A stretch of DNA of 64,000 nucleotides from Cordyceps javanica. Lineage: Eukaryota; Ascomycota; Sordariomycetes; Hypocreales; Cordycipitaceae. The stretch is from contig JAAECO010000002.1 in the NCBI GenBank assembly GCA_036850795.1, positions 1,612,001 to 1,676,000 on the forward strand, read 5' to 3'. The notes under the pieces are model-generated. The model saw only the letters and a list, made by a program, of their open reading frames with translations. It searched no databases and was not told the origin of the DNA. A program made the position numbers and the translations under genes. Shown here in pieces: positions 23,170-33,633 of this stretch (position 1 is the first letter of the stretch; the number at the start of each line of letters is the position of its first letter).

Positions 23170-23717
23170 TCAGTGGTGCGCTTCCTCGCCGTGGTGATGC
23201 TCGTCTTGCAGGAAGAAGTGCTCGTATGTGCAGTAGCCGGCGAACAGGACCGTCGCCGTGCCGAGGCCGGGGAGGGTGCCGCGGAAGCGATTCCAGCGGG
23301 TGAAGTGGCCCTGAAATCTCCAAGCATCACTATTTCAAGGTTAGAAAAAAAAAGGGACTCATGTTAGCGTGTCCAATCCGCGGTGATTTGGGAAGTTTTG
23401 GGCTTGACGGGAGTCCGGTATTCGTCAGGGAGCGGGAGGGGCCTAAACGTACGCTCTCTCCCAAGGATCGTAGCGGGCCTTGCCTGCGGCCTCCTTGAAG
23501 GCGCGCATGCTGAAGCCGGTAATGTTGGCTTTGCCGCCCTGGGCCGCCCTCAGTACTCTGTTGCCCATCACAAATCTGTTAGCCACTTGTTTCTTCGGTC
23601 CGTGAAAACGTTACGGCATGTCCCCCCGCGGAGGGAGGCGGAAGAAGCCGGTGGTTGTGGGTTCGGAGGTGCCAATTGCACGGTCGGAGAGTCGGTATCG
23701 CACCTTGTGGGAAGCAT
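23170..23717 (-). CDS. NDUFB3: Mitochondrial complex I accessory subunit B12 (NDUFB3)
   Basis: Proposed exons on the minus strand: 23717-23704, 23575-23453 and 23329-23170; 98 aa. The core after the first intron reads GKANITGFSMRAFKEAAG, ARYDPWERADAWRFQGHFTR, then RWNRFRG, a membrane helix LGTATVLFAGYCTYEHFFL and a His-rich end. The DPW-R-(E/D)AWR signature followed by one membrane span identifies the NDUFB3/B12 family, a small single-span subunit of the membrane arm of NADH:ubiquinone oxidoreductase. The second intron (123 nt) is firm (GTACGT, two CTAAC sites, TAG acceptor). The first exon is only 14 nt and encodes MLPTR; its intron has a weak donor GTGCGA. The alternative is a start at 23568, giving 91 aa. 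The gene is divergent from CAF1. Confidence 0.88.
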
Positions 23718-24320
23718 TGTGAGCGATTGGTGAGCGGAATGTCGAGTATGCAGGCCGGCAACGTAGCTGGGGAGCGTGGGATGAATGTAGAGGTAAGCTG
23801 GGTTGTTTGTCGCGCGATTGGGCGAACCGGATGAGATGCCGGAACAATATTGTTCCAGATCTGCAACCTAGCTTTGTGCTTGCTTGTGTGCCTTTTTGTG
23901 ACGGTGCTGCGTAGCACTGGCGCACGGGCCAAGACTCCGATCTTGCGCCTCTGCTGGCAGCTTCTCGAAAACAGTACCTCTTCTGGCTACATCACACATT
24001 GCTATCGGCTCAACTTTACGCCAAAGACTTATCCTTCAAAAGCGTTGGGACATCTTACGACTACCGGTTCTTACTCTGGTTTTCAACATACGACAGCCTT
24101 CGCGTTGCCGCGCTTACGATTCGTCAGGCTCCTCGACCGGGAATCCTCGACCCGTGCAACGTCCGCGACGCAATATTGTTAGGACAGTATATCTTAGTCC
24201 ACAAACAATAAAACACGCCCCTGTCTGTGTTGCGCATACTATTCGATATATACGCTGTACAGGGAACACCTCGTGCGCGCCGCCGTCTATAAAACCAGCA
24301 CGCGTTGTCCACACGGCCCG
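23718..24320. other. Divergent promoter of NDUFB3 and CAF1
   Basis: A spacer of about 600 nt between oppositely directed genes. A TATAAAA box is present at 24288-24294 on the CAF1 side. No coding region is supported. Confidence 0.6.
24288..24294 (+). promoter_or_regulatory. TATA box candidate for CAF1
   Basis: TATAAAA lies 27 nt before the ATG at 24321. If transcription starts at the usual distance of 30 nt or more, the transcript would begin at or after 24321, and the first AUG within it would be the one at 24624. This favours the shorter CAF1 start. Confidence 0.5.
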
Positions 24321-24377
24321 ATGAACCCCAACTACGGGCCGCCGCAACCTCCTCCTTTCAATAACCCCCGTTCTTAG
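24321..24377 (+). other. 18-codon ATG-to-TAG frame in phase with CAF1
   Basis: An ATG at 24321 opens 18 Asn/Pro-rich codons ending in TAG at 24375-24377. The same frame then stays open through 24378-24623 into the CAF1 protein. It may be a broken N-terminal extension (CAG to TAG would restore continuity), a short upstream frame, or untranscribed DNA. The pyrimidine-rich run ending in TTCTTAG at this point also looks like a 3' splice site for an upstream exon. Confidence 0.45.
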
Positions 24378-24623
24378 AGACCGCCCTATCCTGCAAGGCA
24401 CGATCCGTCACGATATCCGTTTGTCGGAAGTTTCGCCTCACAAAACCAACAAACGAACCAGGCTGTGTACACTCCGCTCAACGCCCAATACCCCGTTGCA
24501 CCGCCGCCTCCGCCACTCGGCCCCAATCCAATATATCAAAACCAGACAAGCCCAAACCAAACACCGCAACGTGTAAACTGTCCGGCTCGACAATTGCCGT
24601 CAGTTCATCATCTTCAGCCCGGG

Positions 24624-26143
24624 ATGCCTCCGCAAATTCGGGCGTTTGCCGCCGGCCCAGTCGTCGGCGCGCCGTTCCACCAGCCCAGATTCCCGTCGCA
24701 TGGGCAACCACAAGGCGGACCGATGGCCAATAACCAATACCTCAACGCAAACAGCCAGATGAATCCTTTTGGGGGCGCAAATGGCAATTTCAACGTGCCC
24801 GGCCTCAACGGGGCCGGGGGATTTGCTGACTCCGGTTTTGGCGGTCAAGCGTCGAGAATGGGATTCACACATGGCCCAGCTGGCCTCCAACCGCCCCAAC
24901 ACACGGGGCAGTTACATCACAGCGCCCTCATGGAGCATCCAACGATGAGACCCCAGCAGAATAGAGGGCGTATACGAGAGGTGTGGAAGCACAACCTGCA
25001 AGAGGAGATGGCGGTCCTTCGGGACCTTGTGGACAAATATCCTTATATTGCCATGGTACGTAGTTGAGACCTCTGATCCCTCTATCAGTGGATGATATTT
25101 GTTAACGAAACTAGGATACCGAATTCCCAGGCGTTGTATCGAGACCAATGGGAAGTTTCCGTGGCAAAAGCGATTACCATTACCAATGTCTGCGAACGAA
25201 TGTGGATATGCTCAAAGTTATCCAAATCGGCCTGACATTGTTTAACGAAGAAGGCGAGACACCACCCGCCCGACCGGGACCAGAACTCGGGCTTGGCCCT
25301 GCGGCGCAGCGAAGCGCCAACCAAGGCCCGTTTCCCTACGCCTGGCAATTTAACTTCAAATTCTCCCTGAAGGAGGACATGTATAATGAGAAATCGATCG
25401 AGTCTTTGCAGCAGGCCGGGATCGACTTCAACGCGCTGGAGCGCGATGGCATCGATCCTCGCGAGTTTGCTGCGTTGTTGATTCCATCTGGCCTGGTTTG
25501 CTTTGACGAGGTCAAGTGGATTTCCTTTCACGGTGGCTATGACTTTGGCTACCTAACCAAGCTACTGATCTGCACGCCCCTTCCTAACGATGAGAACGAC
25601 TTTGACCACGAGATGAAGTTGTACTTTCCATCGACATACGATGTGAAACATCTCATGAAGTTTGCCATTCGCTTGCACAACTCGGGGATCCTTTCCCCTA
25701 CGGATTCCGGTAGCACCGAGATTCTGCAAAAGTTTGAGCACAAGTCCGGGCTCGAGAATATTGCAGAGACGCTCAAGATTAAGCGCATTGGCACCGCACA
25801 CCAGGCCGGCTCCGACTCGTTGCTAACGGGCAAGGTGTTTTTCCAGATGCGCGACCGCATATTTAACGGCGACATCCCCGAGGAGCACGTCGGCAAGGTC
25901 TGGGGCCTGGGCATCCCCGACGGCGGCATGATGACTGTGTCCATGATGAACCGCGGCGACGACGGCGGTCCCAACGGCACGCCGCGCACACCGAATACTC
26001 ACACCGCGCAGCTCTCGACGTCGACGCCCGTGAATAACCAGGCTCCTCCTGGTACCAACGGCGTCGGTCACATGGGACCCATGACACCGGGCGGCGGCGG
26101 CGGCATCTTTGGCAGCTTTGCGTTTACCGGTGCTAGTAGATAG
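24624..26143 (+). CDS. POP2: CCR4-NOT deadenylase subunit CAF1/POP2
   Basis: Exons 24624-25055 and 25115-26143, with a 59-nt GT-AG intron; 486 aa. It is a DEDD-type 3'-5' poly(A) exonuclease of the CCR4-NOT complex, acting in cytoplasmic mRNA decay. The domain begins at IREVWKHNLQEEMAVLRDLVDKYPYIAM; the intron falls directly before DTEFPG, which carries the first Asp and the Glu. The second Asp is in SFHGGYDFGYL and the third in HQAGSDSLLT, so all four metal ligands are present. The C terminus is a Gly/Thr/Pro-rich tail ending in FGSFAFTG. The start at 24624 is the first ATG after 24321 and has G at -3. The frame is open upstream back to a TAG at 24375, so an N-terminal extension is possible but would need an upstream exon or readthrough. 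Confidence 0.93.
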
Positions 26144-27075
26144 ACTAGCTGCCACTATCTGTCCTGTATCGTTTTAATTATGGTAGAAGGGGGAGCAGGG
26201 GGAATGGGAGGCAGGAAAAAGAAAAGGAAGAGGAAAGTTACTAACGATGGAAGGTTCGTTACTGGGATGCTGCATGCGCACTTTGTTTTTGGATTTGTTT
26301 TAGTTGCCTTGAAAACTTGAGGGTTCTTTCTTTCCTTCTTTCTTTCCTTCTCTCTCGCTCTCCTCCTCAGTCCGTGTCTCATCCTTCTCCTTGTCGTGTT
26401 TCTTTCCATTACTTTTTTTTCTATACTACGCATCATACGAAAATAATGAAGGTGGCTAGGCATTTGGAACTATGGCGTTTCTCTCGTCCCCTGTTCTTGT
26501 TTCTATTTCTGTTCAAAAAGGCAGAAAGAAGAAAGAAAGGACGGGGAGGAGAAGAAAAGAAGGAACAAAGGACGGTTTCAGGACAATGTCAGGACGATGT
26601 CGCAGAAAATGGTTCAGGGACCGGGGTTTTGTTGGATCGTTATTGTGCGTGTCACAAAACACAAGAAAAAACGTGGGGTAGGAAGGGGAGTTGGGAGAGA
26701 AGAAGGCGGCGTGTCGGCAAGGCGACTTGGCTTGGTTTCTTGTTTCTGTTTCGTTTTTTAAGTCGACTTTGTACAATTATACTATGCGATTTTCTGAATC
26801 TCCTACGTGTTTGTTCCATGACGACGACGAGCGAAGTCTTGTAATGGCACGCTTGTGTGAAAAAAAGGTGTTGGTTTATTCATCAAGTTCGTAGTTGAAG
26901 CGAAAGGCTTCTTGATTGTTTGAAAAGAAACTAAACTCCGTCCGATAATGCCCCTGATACAACAAAAAACATTTAATCCCAGACGCCGTTTTGTTCATTG
27001 TTCACTGTCGCTAAAAGCAGAAGAAGCAAAGGGAAAAGCAAAATAAAGGGCGATGAAGCGAAGCCCTGAATGACA
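26144..27075. other. Convergent 3' spacer
   Basis: The region between the stop codons of CAF1 and FYV10. It is rich in homopurine/homopyrimidine runs (for example GAAAGAAAGAA near 26,520), consistent with untranslated sequence. No gene is seen. Confidence 0.65.
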
Positions 27076-28536
27076 CTAGGTGATATATACCCTCTTCAGG
27101 CCGTCCGATGCAAAGACATCGCCGGTGAGCACGTCCTTTACGAGATCACCGGGCAGACCGGCCTTTTTGGAATGCTCGTCGAGGCGCTGCCTGCCGTAGA
27201 CACGGCCGTTGGGGAGAAGGACGAGGTCGTGCTCAACGTGGCTCTTTGTGTGGTGGGCGTAGGGCACGTTGCGGGCGAGGTCGTTGAGCTCGACGGAACA
27301 GATGGGGCAGACGCCGTGGCCAATGGTGGATGGCGGCGGCTTGTTGCCGCCGTTCTTATCGGCGGCGGATGAGTGGCAGGCGGGCGTCTTAAGCGCAGAG
27401 AGACCTGAGGACAGGGCGAGGTGCAGCAGCGGCGCGGAGGGAAGACCGAGCAGGCTGTTGTGAGCGGTGGTGAAAACGTCGGCGAGCTGGGCCCAGCGCG
27501 CGGGCGAGTAGAGGTGTGCGTAGGCGTGGTTGCCACCAGCGCGGCCCGGAGGGAAGGCTAGCAGGCCGCCGGCCTGCTTGACTTCGACGGGATATGTGTA
27601 CCAGTAAGGGATGAGGTGTTTCTTGGCATGAGCGATGGCCTCGAGAAGTTTGGGCTGGGATTGGGTGCGGATGAGCTCAATGTACTGCTGGAAGCGGAGG
27701 AGAAATTCGAGTTTGCTCTGAATTCTTGTTAGCTGTGTGTTTTGTCTTCCCGCAGTGACCCTGATCTGCCCGGCAAGGCAAAGTACAGAGAGGCGGAAAG
27801 GGACGGAGAGGGGGGGGGGGCTGGCAAACGAACCTCCATCTTGCGAAGCTCTTTCTTGTTCTCGGTGCACCAGGCGAGCGCTTCGGCGATGCTGCCGCCA
27901 AGGAGGGCCTCACGGATGCGGCTCATGCTCTTAAACGTCTCCACGTCGACGAGGGCCTCCATACCGCGCTCGCGGGCGAGCTGCTCGGCGGTGCCGTTGT
28001 AGCCCTGACGTAGTAGATAGTCTGCGAGCAGGCGGTCGAGGCGGCGGCGGCTCCAGGCCTCGTAGCCGACATCCTCGGCGCTGCGCAGGGTGTAGAGCTG
28101 GTCGAGGTGGACGATGCGGGCGGCGGCCTGGGTGTGAAGGCGCTCCTCCTCGTGGGCGTGGGCGGCCAGCTTGCGCTTGACGCCGCGCATGCGGCCGAGC
28201 ATGGCGTCGAGGTTGCGCAGGGCGTCCTGCTGCGTGGCGCGGCCCGAGGCGGCCGCCGTCGCGGCGTCTTTGAGCAGCGTCTTGAGGGCCGTCGTGTCCT
28301 TTTCGATGGTGAAGTGGGCGGAGCGGAAGTTTTTGCGTAGGAGCTCATTGGGGAGGCGGAGCAGCGGCTGGTCCTGTAGGGAAGAAAAAAAAAGGACGTG
28401 GTTAGTTGAAGAGCAACAGAAACTGGCCGGATATCTCGGTCGAAAGCATTTGGAGATTCGGAATGACGGTGGAGAGAGGGCTTACGAGGAGGAGGTGCTC
28501 GCCGTGCTTGAGTGTAGATTGCTCGTGCTCAGCCAT
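27076..28536 (-). CDS. FYV10: GID/CTLH E3 ubiquitin ligase subunit Fyv10 (Gid9/MAEA)
   Basis: Three exons on the minus strand: 28536-28486, 28373-27834 and 27717-27076; introns of 112 and 116 nt both have CTAAC branch sites; 410 aa, close to human MAEA (396). It is the RING-like partner of Gid2 in the GID/CTLH ligase, which in yeast targets gluconeogenic enzymes such as Fbp1 for degradation. Domains in order: N-terminal helices (residues 18 to about 110), LisH (RRRLDRLLADYLLRQGYNG, from about 126), CTLH spanning the second exon junction (SIAEALAWCTENKKEL then FLLRFQQYIELIRT), CRA region, and a degenerate RING at the C terminus beginning CPICSVELNDLARNVPYAHHT with LPNGRVYG and LTGDVF. The last segment is typical of the Fyv10/MAEA RING. 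The second intron contains a G/C homopolymer. It is divergent from CBF1 by 2.9 kb. Confidence 0.94.
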
Positions 28537-31466
28537 TGTTTGCTAGATGAGCTGCCAAGAGGGCCGGGCAGGCGGGAGCATGGAGGGGAGGAATGAGGTA
28601 TGCTGCAGGATGGATTGGCGATGTGAAGAAAAGACGGCGTTTGGACAAGGTTGGCTCGGGGGTTCGCTGTCGGGCTGGACCCGATGGGGTTGATGGAGGT
28701 TGGATTACGTAGGTACCTAAGTAGGTAGGTAGGTAGGTAGGCCGGTCGGTACCTAGGTACTACCTTAGCGGCGAGAGTTTCAATGGCGCATGCTACGGAG
28801 GTGCCTATAATTAGTAAGTACTAGGTACCTAAGTACTTATCCTACTCACCTGTAAAGGTACTCACCTACTTACCTACTTAAGCAGCGGCCATTTCGTATG
28901 CGGACCCCGGTTGGGATGTCAGGTCTGGAAGGGCTCGTGGCAGAAGAGGATGAGTTATCAAAACAAAATACATGGATTGGAAATATGGGTGGTGTGTGTT
29001 CCCCCGCCCCTTCTGCATTGAGTAATAATGCTGTTGTGAGCCTGTCACCAGAGGCTTCCTACTGACAGGGGGTAATCGATGGGAGCCAGCTAGTGAGAAG
29101 GCAATCGACAGTAGACAAGTAGCGCGGCGGGGTTCGGGATGGGAAAGGAAAAGGCGACAACAGGGCCGGGATTCGAGTTTGTACACTGCCCAGTTGAACT
29201 GTGTAACGACAAGAGTTGGTTCAGCTGGTATTGAATGGTAGAGACTATACCGGCTGCCCTTTTTCAGCATGCTATCCTTGGCTGAGATTCATGTCCTGGC
29301 AAGCTGTGGCCACTGCCGTAACTAGTATTTGGTTAACCCTGTGGGCACGTAATTGTCACGGTATGTGGAAGTCATGTTGAAAGTGCTGAGTCTCGTTTCG
29401 GGGCGGTTGGTGTCGAGGTCGACCATGCACAGACATAAATCCAGTTCTTCTACCACCGTCGCATCACCAGGTCTCAACCATCTCTCTACTGCTTACTCTG
29501 AAGCAGGCTTGTTTGCCCCCATCAAACACAAGGGCCCGATTCACACGGCAACATTGATCAATAGTTACTGCGATATATGGGTTCAGCTGAGCCGGAAGGC
29601 TTACTAGCGCTCATCCAGTTTGCCCCATTCACACAAGGTCACAGGTGGCGGCACCGAGAGAGAGAAGAAAGAGAGGACAGAGAGAGAAGAGAGAGGCAAG
29701 AGGGTATGCTGAGACAGCGCCTCACCGGGGCCACGCACGAGTGGCGGTTGGCTCATGCGTCGACGAGACGGACAGTTTCCAGATGATGCAAGTAACGAGC
29801 CTATCTGCGTGATTAGGCTGTAGGTGGCTCAATCGGAAGAAGAAAGAAAAATTTAAATAAAAAGGGCGTCTGGACTGCCGACGGATTACTCGTGCTGGTA
29901 TCCGACCGTGGAGCTGGCGCAGGCTGCTCGCTGGAGAAGCCTGTTGGGGGCTTTTTGTTTGCTGTTGCTGATGATGGAAATATGTCCAGAGGTGGAAAGC
30001 TCGGCCCCCAATTATGGACAATTGTTTCTTTCTTCTTGATCTTGTTTCAACTTTTTTTCGAAATCGACTTTTCTTTGTTCAGGAAGTTTGTCGGTCATTG
30101 AAGCAATGTAGTATATATTCATCGCGGGATCGACGCTGGTGTGCTGCTTTGTACCTGCTACTTATGCTGCTTGTTTCTGTTGCGCCTGGTGTGCTGGATT
30201 AATTAATTGGCTTGCTGAGTGGACGTGCCGCATAGCTTGCTGTGATTGGCTGGATCGAATCGTCTCCCCAGACATTTCTCCATTCTCTGGTTCATTAGCT
30301 CCAGCAGGGAAAAATCTTTTCTGCCTCAGAATCGAGGCCACAGGATCCCACTTGCCCCTCCCATATAATTTCTCCCAAGCCTGCACGTGTTTTGGTCCTC
30401 CATCCATCCTCGTGACTTGGTCAACCCCCCCCCCCCTCTCCAGCCAGCAGAGTCAGCCTGCCCCAGCCTGCCTGTCCAGTCCAGTCCAGCCGCCTGTCCG
30501 CCCGTTTGCTGCGCGCGCCGTCTCTGGTAACTGTGTTGCCTGCAGACAAGAAGCCCCTTTGCAACCAACAAAATCTTGCCATTTTAATCAAAAATCTGGC
30601 CATTTTCATCTCAAAAATCATTCGCAACAACCACGCCGACTCGCTTAATTTTTTTCTCTTTTTTTCCAACCCCATATCGTTCTTTACTGTCCCTTCCTGC
30701 AGCCCTCTCTCTACGCGCTTACTTACATCCTGCCGCGATATCACGAGATTTGGAACCACGCAAAAACACGTGAGGCAGAACCCGTGATCTCCCCAAGGCC
30801 CAAAAAACACATGATCTGGCTGGTAAGTGCATCGTCCGGCACCAAGACGCCCGCCCTTTGATGGTTTTGTCACGATATCCTCGCGATTTTGATGCCGCCA
30901 GTGCTGCCATTCTCGCTCCCCGCCTCCCTGTCATTGCCATTGTTGCCCACCCTTTCTGCCCAACAACGCAACAAAGGCCTGCATCGTTCCCCTATTTCGC
31001 CCCTCGACTCGTCTCTATTCAGCCCTCCAAGTCTTCGTCGACCTGCAAGTCGCTCACCATGAATCCTCTACCTCTCCTTGACGTTGCTGCGCGGCCTCAT
31101 TCGCGTCGCGCTGCCTGGTGTCGCGTCGCGCACCCAGGCAAAACACGGCGAAATTTTCGCTTTTGCCTCTTTTCATCGCATCGCCATCGCAAATCCCCCT
31201 CACCCTCCTCCACCACCTTCCCCTTAAAAACATGTGCACGAAACAGCTTCACATGGCCGTGATGTATTCATCTGCATCCTAGCTCAATTGTTTCGTCGCT
31301 AAAAACGCTGCTGCCGGTTCCCGTCGTCTACACAAATTGAAAACCCCCGCTTCCCCCTCCCTACCTTCTCACATGTTCATCCGTGGTTGCCGTATCTAGA
31401 TCTCTAACTCTCCTCAGTTGTAGCCACATACACATCGTAAAGCTGGATTATCATCAGGAGGACGCC
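28537..31466. other. 2.9-kb divergent promoter/leader between FYV10 and CBF1
   Basis: No gene is supported on either strand. A dense TACCTA/TAGGTA cluster lies at about 28,710-28,880, near the FYV10 side. From about 30,360 to 31,460 the plus strand is C/T-rich and probably includes a long CBF1 leader; several upstream ATG frames would lie in it. Confidence 0.6.
28710..28880. repeat. Dense TACCTA/TAGGTA cluster
   Basis: This is the densest such cluster in the window. It contains the run GTAGGTAGGTAGGTAGGTAG, several GGTACC and AGGTACCTA palindromes, and TACTTACC words within 170 nt, located 170-340 nt upstream of the FYV10 start. Confidence 0.7.
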
Positions 31467-31922
31467 ATGTCCGACCCCCTTGCGGACCACCCAGACCTCA
31501 CTGCACTGACGGGTTCCCCTGGTCAGAAGCGCAAGCGAGAGCTCGACAGCCCCGGACAGCGTCACAAGCGCATGGCGCCCGCCGCCGCCATGACGGCTGC
31601 CGAGACGGCCGCCTATATTGAGAATGCCATCGAGGCCACCAACGTCGCCGCCGCGAACGGGGTCAATGTAGCCGACTTTAACGCCCTTCAACAGGCAACT
31701 CATGGTGACCACACTGACCATGCCGGCCAAGACGCTACCACCACAGCGCAGGCCGCCCTCGGCATGTATCCCACACTGCATGTGCCTCCTTCCACTGAGG
31801 AGCAGTTTGCTGCTCAGGCCACCGACAATGGCGAGCATTCTCACGACCCAAATGACTTCAATGCAGACCTGACGCACGACATGATGGAACAAGTCACTCA
31901 TCAGCCCCAGAACGGAGCGCAG

Positions 31923-31957
<35 letters not shown>

Positions 31958-32384
31958 GCAACGCCACTACTCTACGTCATCACAAGGAGGCAACCCTAAG
32001 CCGCCCGTCGGCTCCGATGAGTGGCACAAGCTGCGCAAGGACAACCACAAAGAGGTTGAGCGCCGTCGTCGTGAGACTATCAATGAGGGCATCAATGAGC
32101 TTGCCAAGATTGTCCCGGGCTGCGAGAAGAACAAGGGATCCATCCTGCAGCGCGCCGTCAGCTTCATCTCGCAACTTAAGGAGAATGAGCAGCAAAACAT
32201 TGAAAAGTGGACGCTCGAGAAGTTGCTTACGGAGCAAGCCATCACGGAGCTAAGCCAGTCCAATGACAAGCTCAAGCAGGAGTGCGAGCGTCTGTATCGT
32301 GAGCTCGAGACGTGGAAGCGCGTCGCTCAGAACGCTGGTCTCGAGCCACCGCAGCCCAAAGAGGAGCCCAGCGGGACGGCTTAG
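31467..32384 (+). CDS. CBF1: CBF1-type bHLH leucine-zipper transcription factor
   Basis: Single exon, 305 aa. The basic region HKEVERRRRETINEG (about 194-208) has the His, Glu and Arg residues that read E-box CANNTG/CACGTG sites. Helix-loop-helix (INELAKIVPGCEKNKGSILQ and RAVSFISQL) is followed by NIEKWTLEKLLTEQ and a zipper reaching ELETWKRV. The NIEKWTL-KLL-EQ continuation after helix 2 is characteristic of Cbf1, which in yeast binds centromere element I and methionine-pathway promoters. The N-terminal 150 residues are disordered with a KRKRELDSPGQRHKR basic patch. A polyglutamine run of 14 residues (about 152-165, coded by CAG/CAA) lies just before the DNA-binding domain. The start ATG is the first in frame. 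It is convergent with the YDR124W-like gene, but 6.6 kb away. Confidence 0.93.
31919..31961 (+). repeat. CAG/CAA repeat coding polyglutamine
   Basis: A run of glutamine codons (mostly CAG, with CAA interruptions) inside CBF1. On the opposite strand it produces a poly-leucine shadow frame. Such runs are often variable in length between strains. Confidence 0.9.
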
Positions 32385-33279
32385 GAAACCGAGTCTATGC
32401 TGATGACTCGGTTTGCCGAGGCTTTTACTGCACAGGCATCTTGTTGATCTTGATTTGTTCTTCTAGTCTCTGACTCTCTCGCAGTCACTTCCCTCGTGCC
32501 TTTTACAGAACCACAACACCCAATAATGAGTGTACTCTCCAGCAAACGTGGCGTTGTGCGAAATGGCTTTTCTTTTCCTGCTTGTATTTCGAAGATGGGA
32601 GCTCGGCGTTTGGTACTTGGATCAATGCTGTATTTATTGGTGACCTTTTGCTTCGGATTCTTCTTGGGATCATGGTTCAGACCTGAATGCATGCCTAGTT
32701 TTGACTTGGCCTTCTCGACAGGATCAGTGCCCACCCTGTTCTACAGTGTACACTTGGCTTGTTCTTTTGTACAGGCCAACATTTATACATGTTCTATTTC
32801 TTCGCACAAGTCCAATGTCTGCAAATTCGACGTGATGTCTAGATCCACGCATGTGAGCCTAGAACGCAGATCTCAGTAGAGGATGCCGTCTTGCTTGAAA
32901 CTGCCAACACCTTTTGCGACCAACGGAGCGGAAAATGCTGGCCCAATCGCAAGCATACCATGAAGCCAACCTCTATGTTCAGTTTTTTTTTTTTCTTTTG
33001 CCGCTTCCAACCGCGTCGATGCGTGTAGCCATACCACGACGTCTTTTGGTCCGGCCCTCCTTCAAGGCAACCCTGTCTCTCTCTTGTTCTTCTCTGCCAT
33101 TTGCCGAAACGAGAAACGAGAAAGCGAGAGACTTGGCAAAATGCTGAGCAAACAGTTCGAGGGGCCTCTTGCGTCAAGTGACGGAAGGGATGACTGGTAA
33201 CGTTGCATAGTGACAAATATCTCTTTGTCTCTGTCTCTGTCTCTCTGTCTCTCTGTCTCTCTTCTCGGCCTTATTCATT

Positions 33280-33348
33280 CATTTATTCATTTATTTATTC
33301 GTTTATTCGTTTATTCGTTTATTCGTTTATTCGTTTATTTATTCTTTT
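33280..33348 (+). repeat. TTTATTCG tandem repeat
   Basis: Consecutive copies of TTTATTCG or TTTATTCA flanked by degenerate TTTATT units, preceded by a CTCTGT tract from about 33,225. Confidence 0.85.
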
Positions 33349-33614
33349 TTATCAGTTTATTCATTTTTGATCCTTTTTTTTTTCTTGCTTTTCGTTCCGC
33401 TTGCGTGCTGTTCCTCGAGTCAAGGCAAAACATTAGTCTTGAGGACTCAAAAGCAGCAAGGACCCTTGCACACACACACAGCATCCGACCCGCCCAATGA
33501 CTTCTTCTTCTGTTGCTTCTTGGCGTACGGATTATACCTGGACTGGGTAGAAAAGGTTCGGGAAGCCATAAAAGGGGAGGTGTATGCCTATATAAGGTTT
33601 GCAATTGCATATGA

Positions 33615-33633
33615 CCCCCCCCCCCCCCCCCCC
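33615..33633 (+). repeat. C19 homopolymer
   Basis: Nineteen consecutive C followed by TCCGCCGCCGCC. It is the longest C/G run in the window and a likely site of length error or polymorphism. Confidence 0.9.

Noticed and set aside
24375..24377. Reassignment of TAG to a sense codon, suggested by two in-frame TAGs
   Set aside because: Several secure genes here end in TAG with no open continuation behind them (for example CAF1 at 26,141 and CBF1 at 32,382), so TAG acts as a normal stop.
31404..31967. 187-codon minus-strand frame with a poly-leucine run
   Set aside because: The poly-leucine is the complement of the CBF1 CAG/CAA polyglutamine run.
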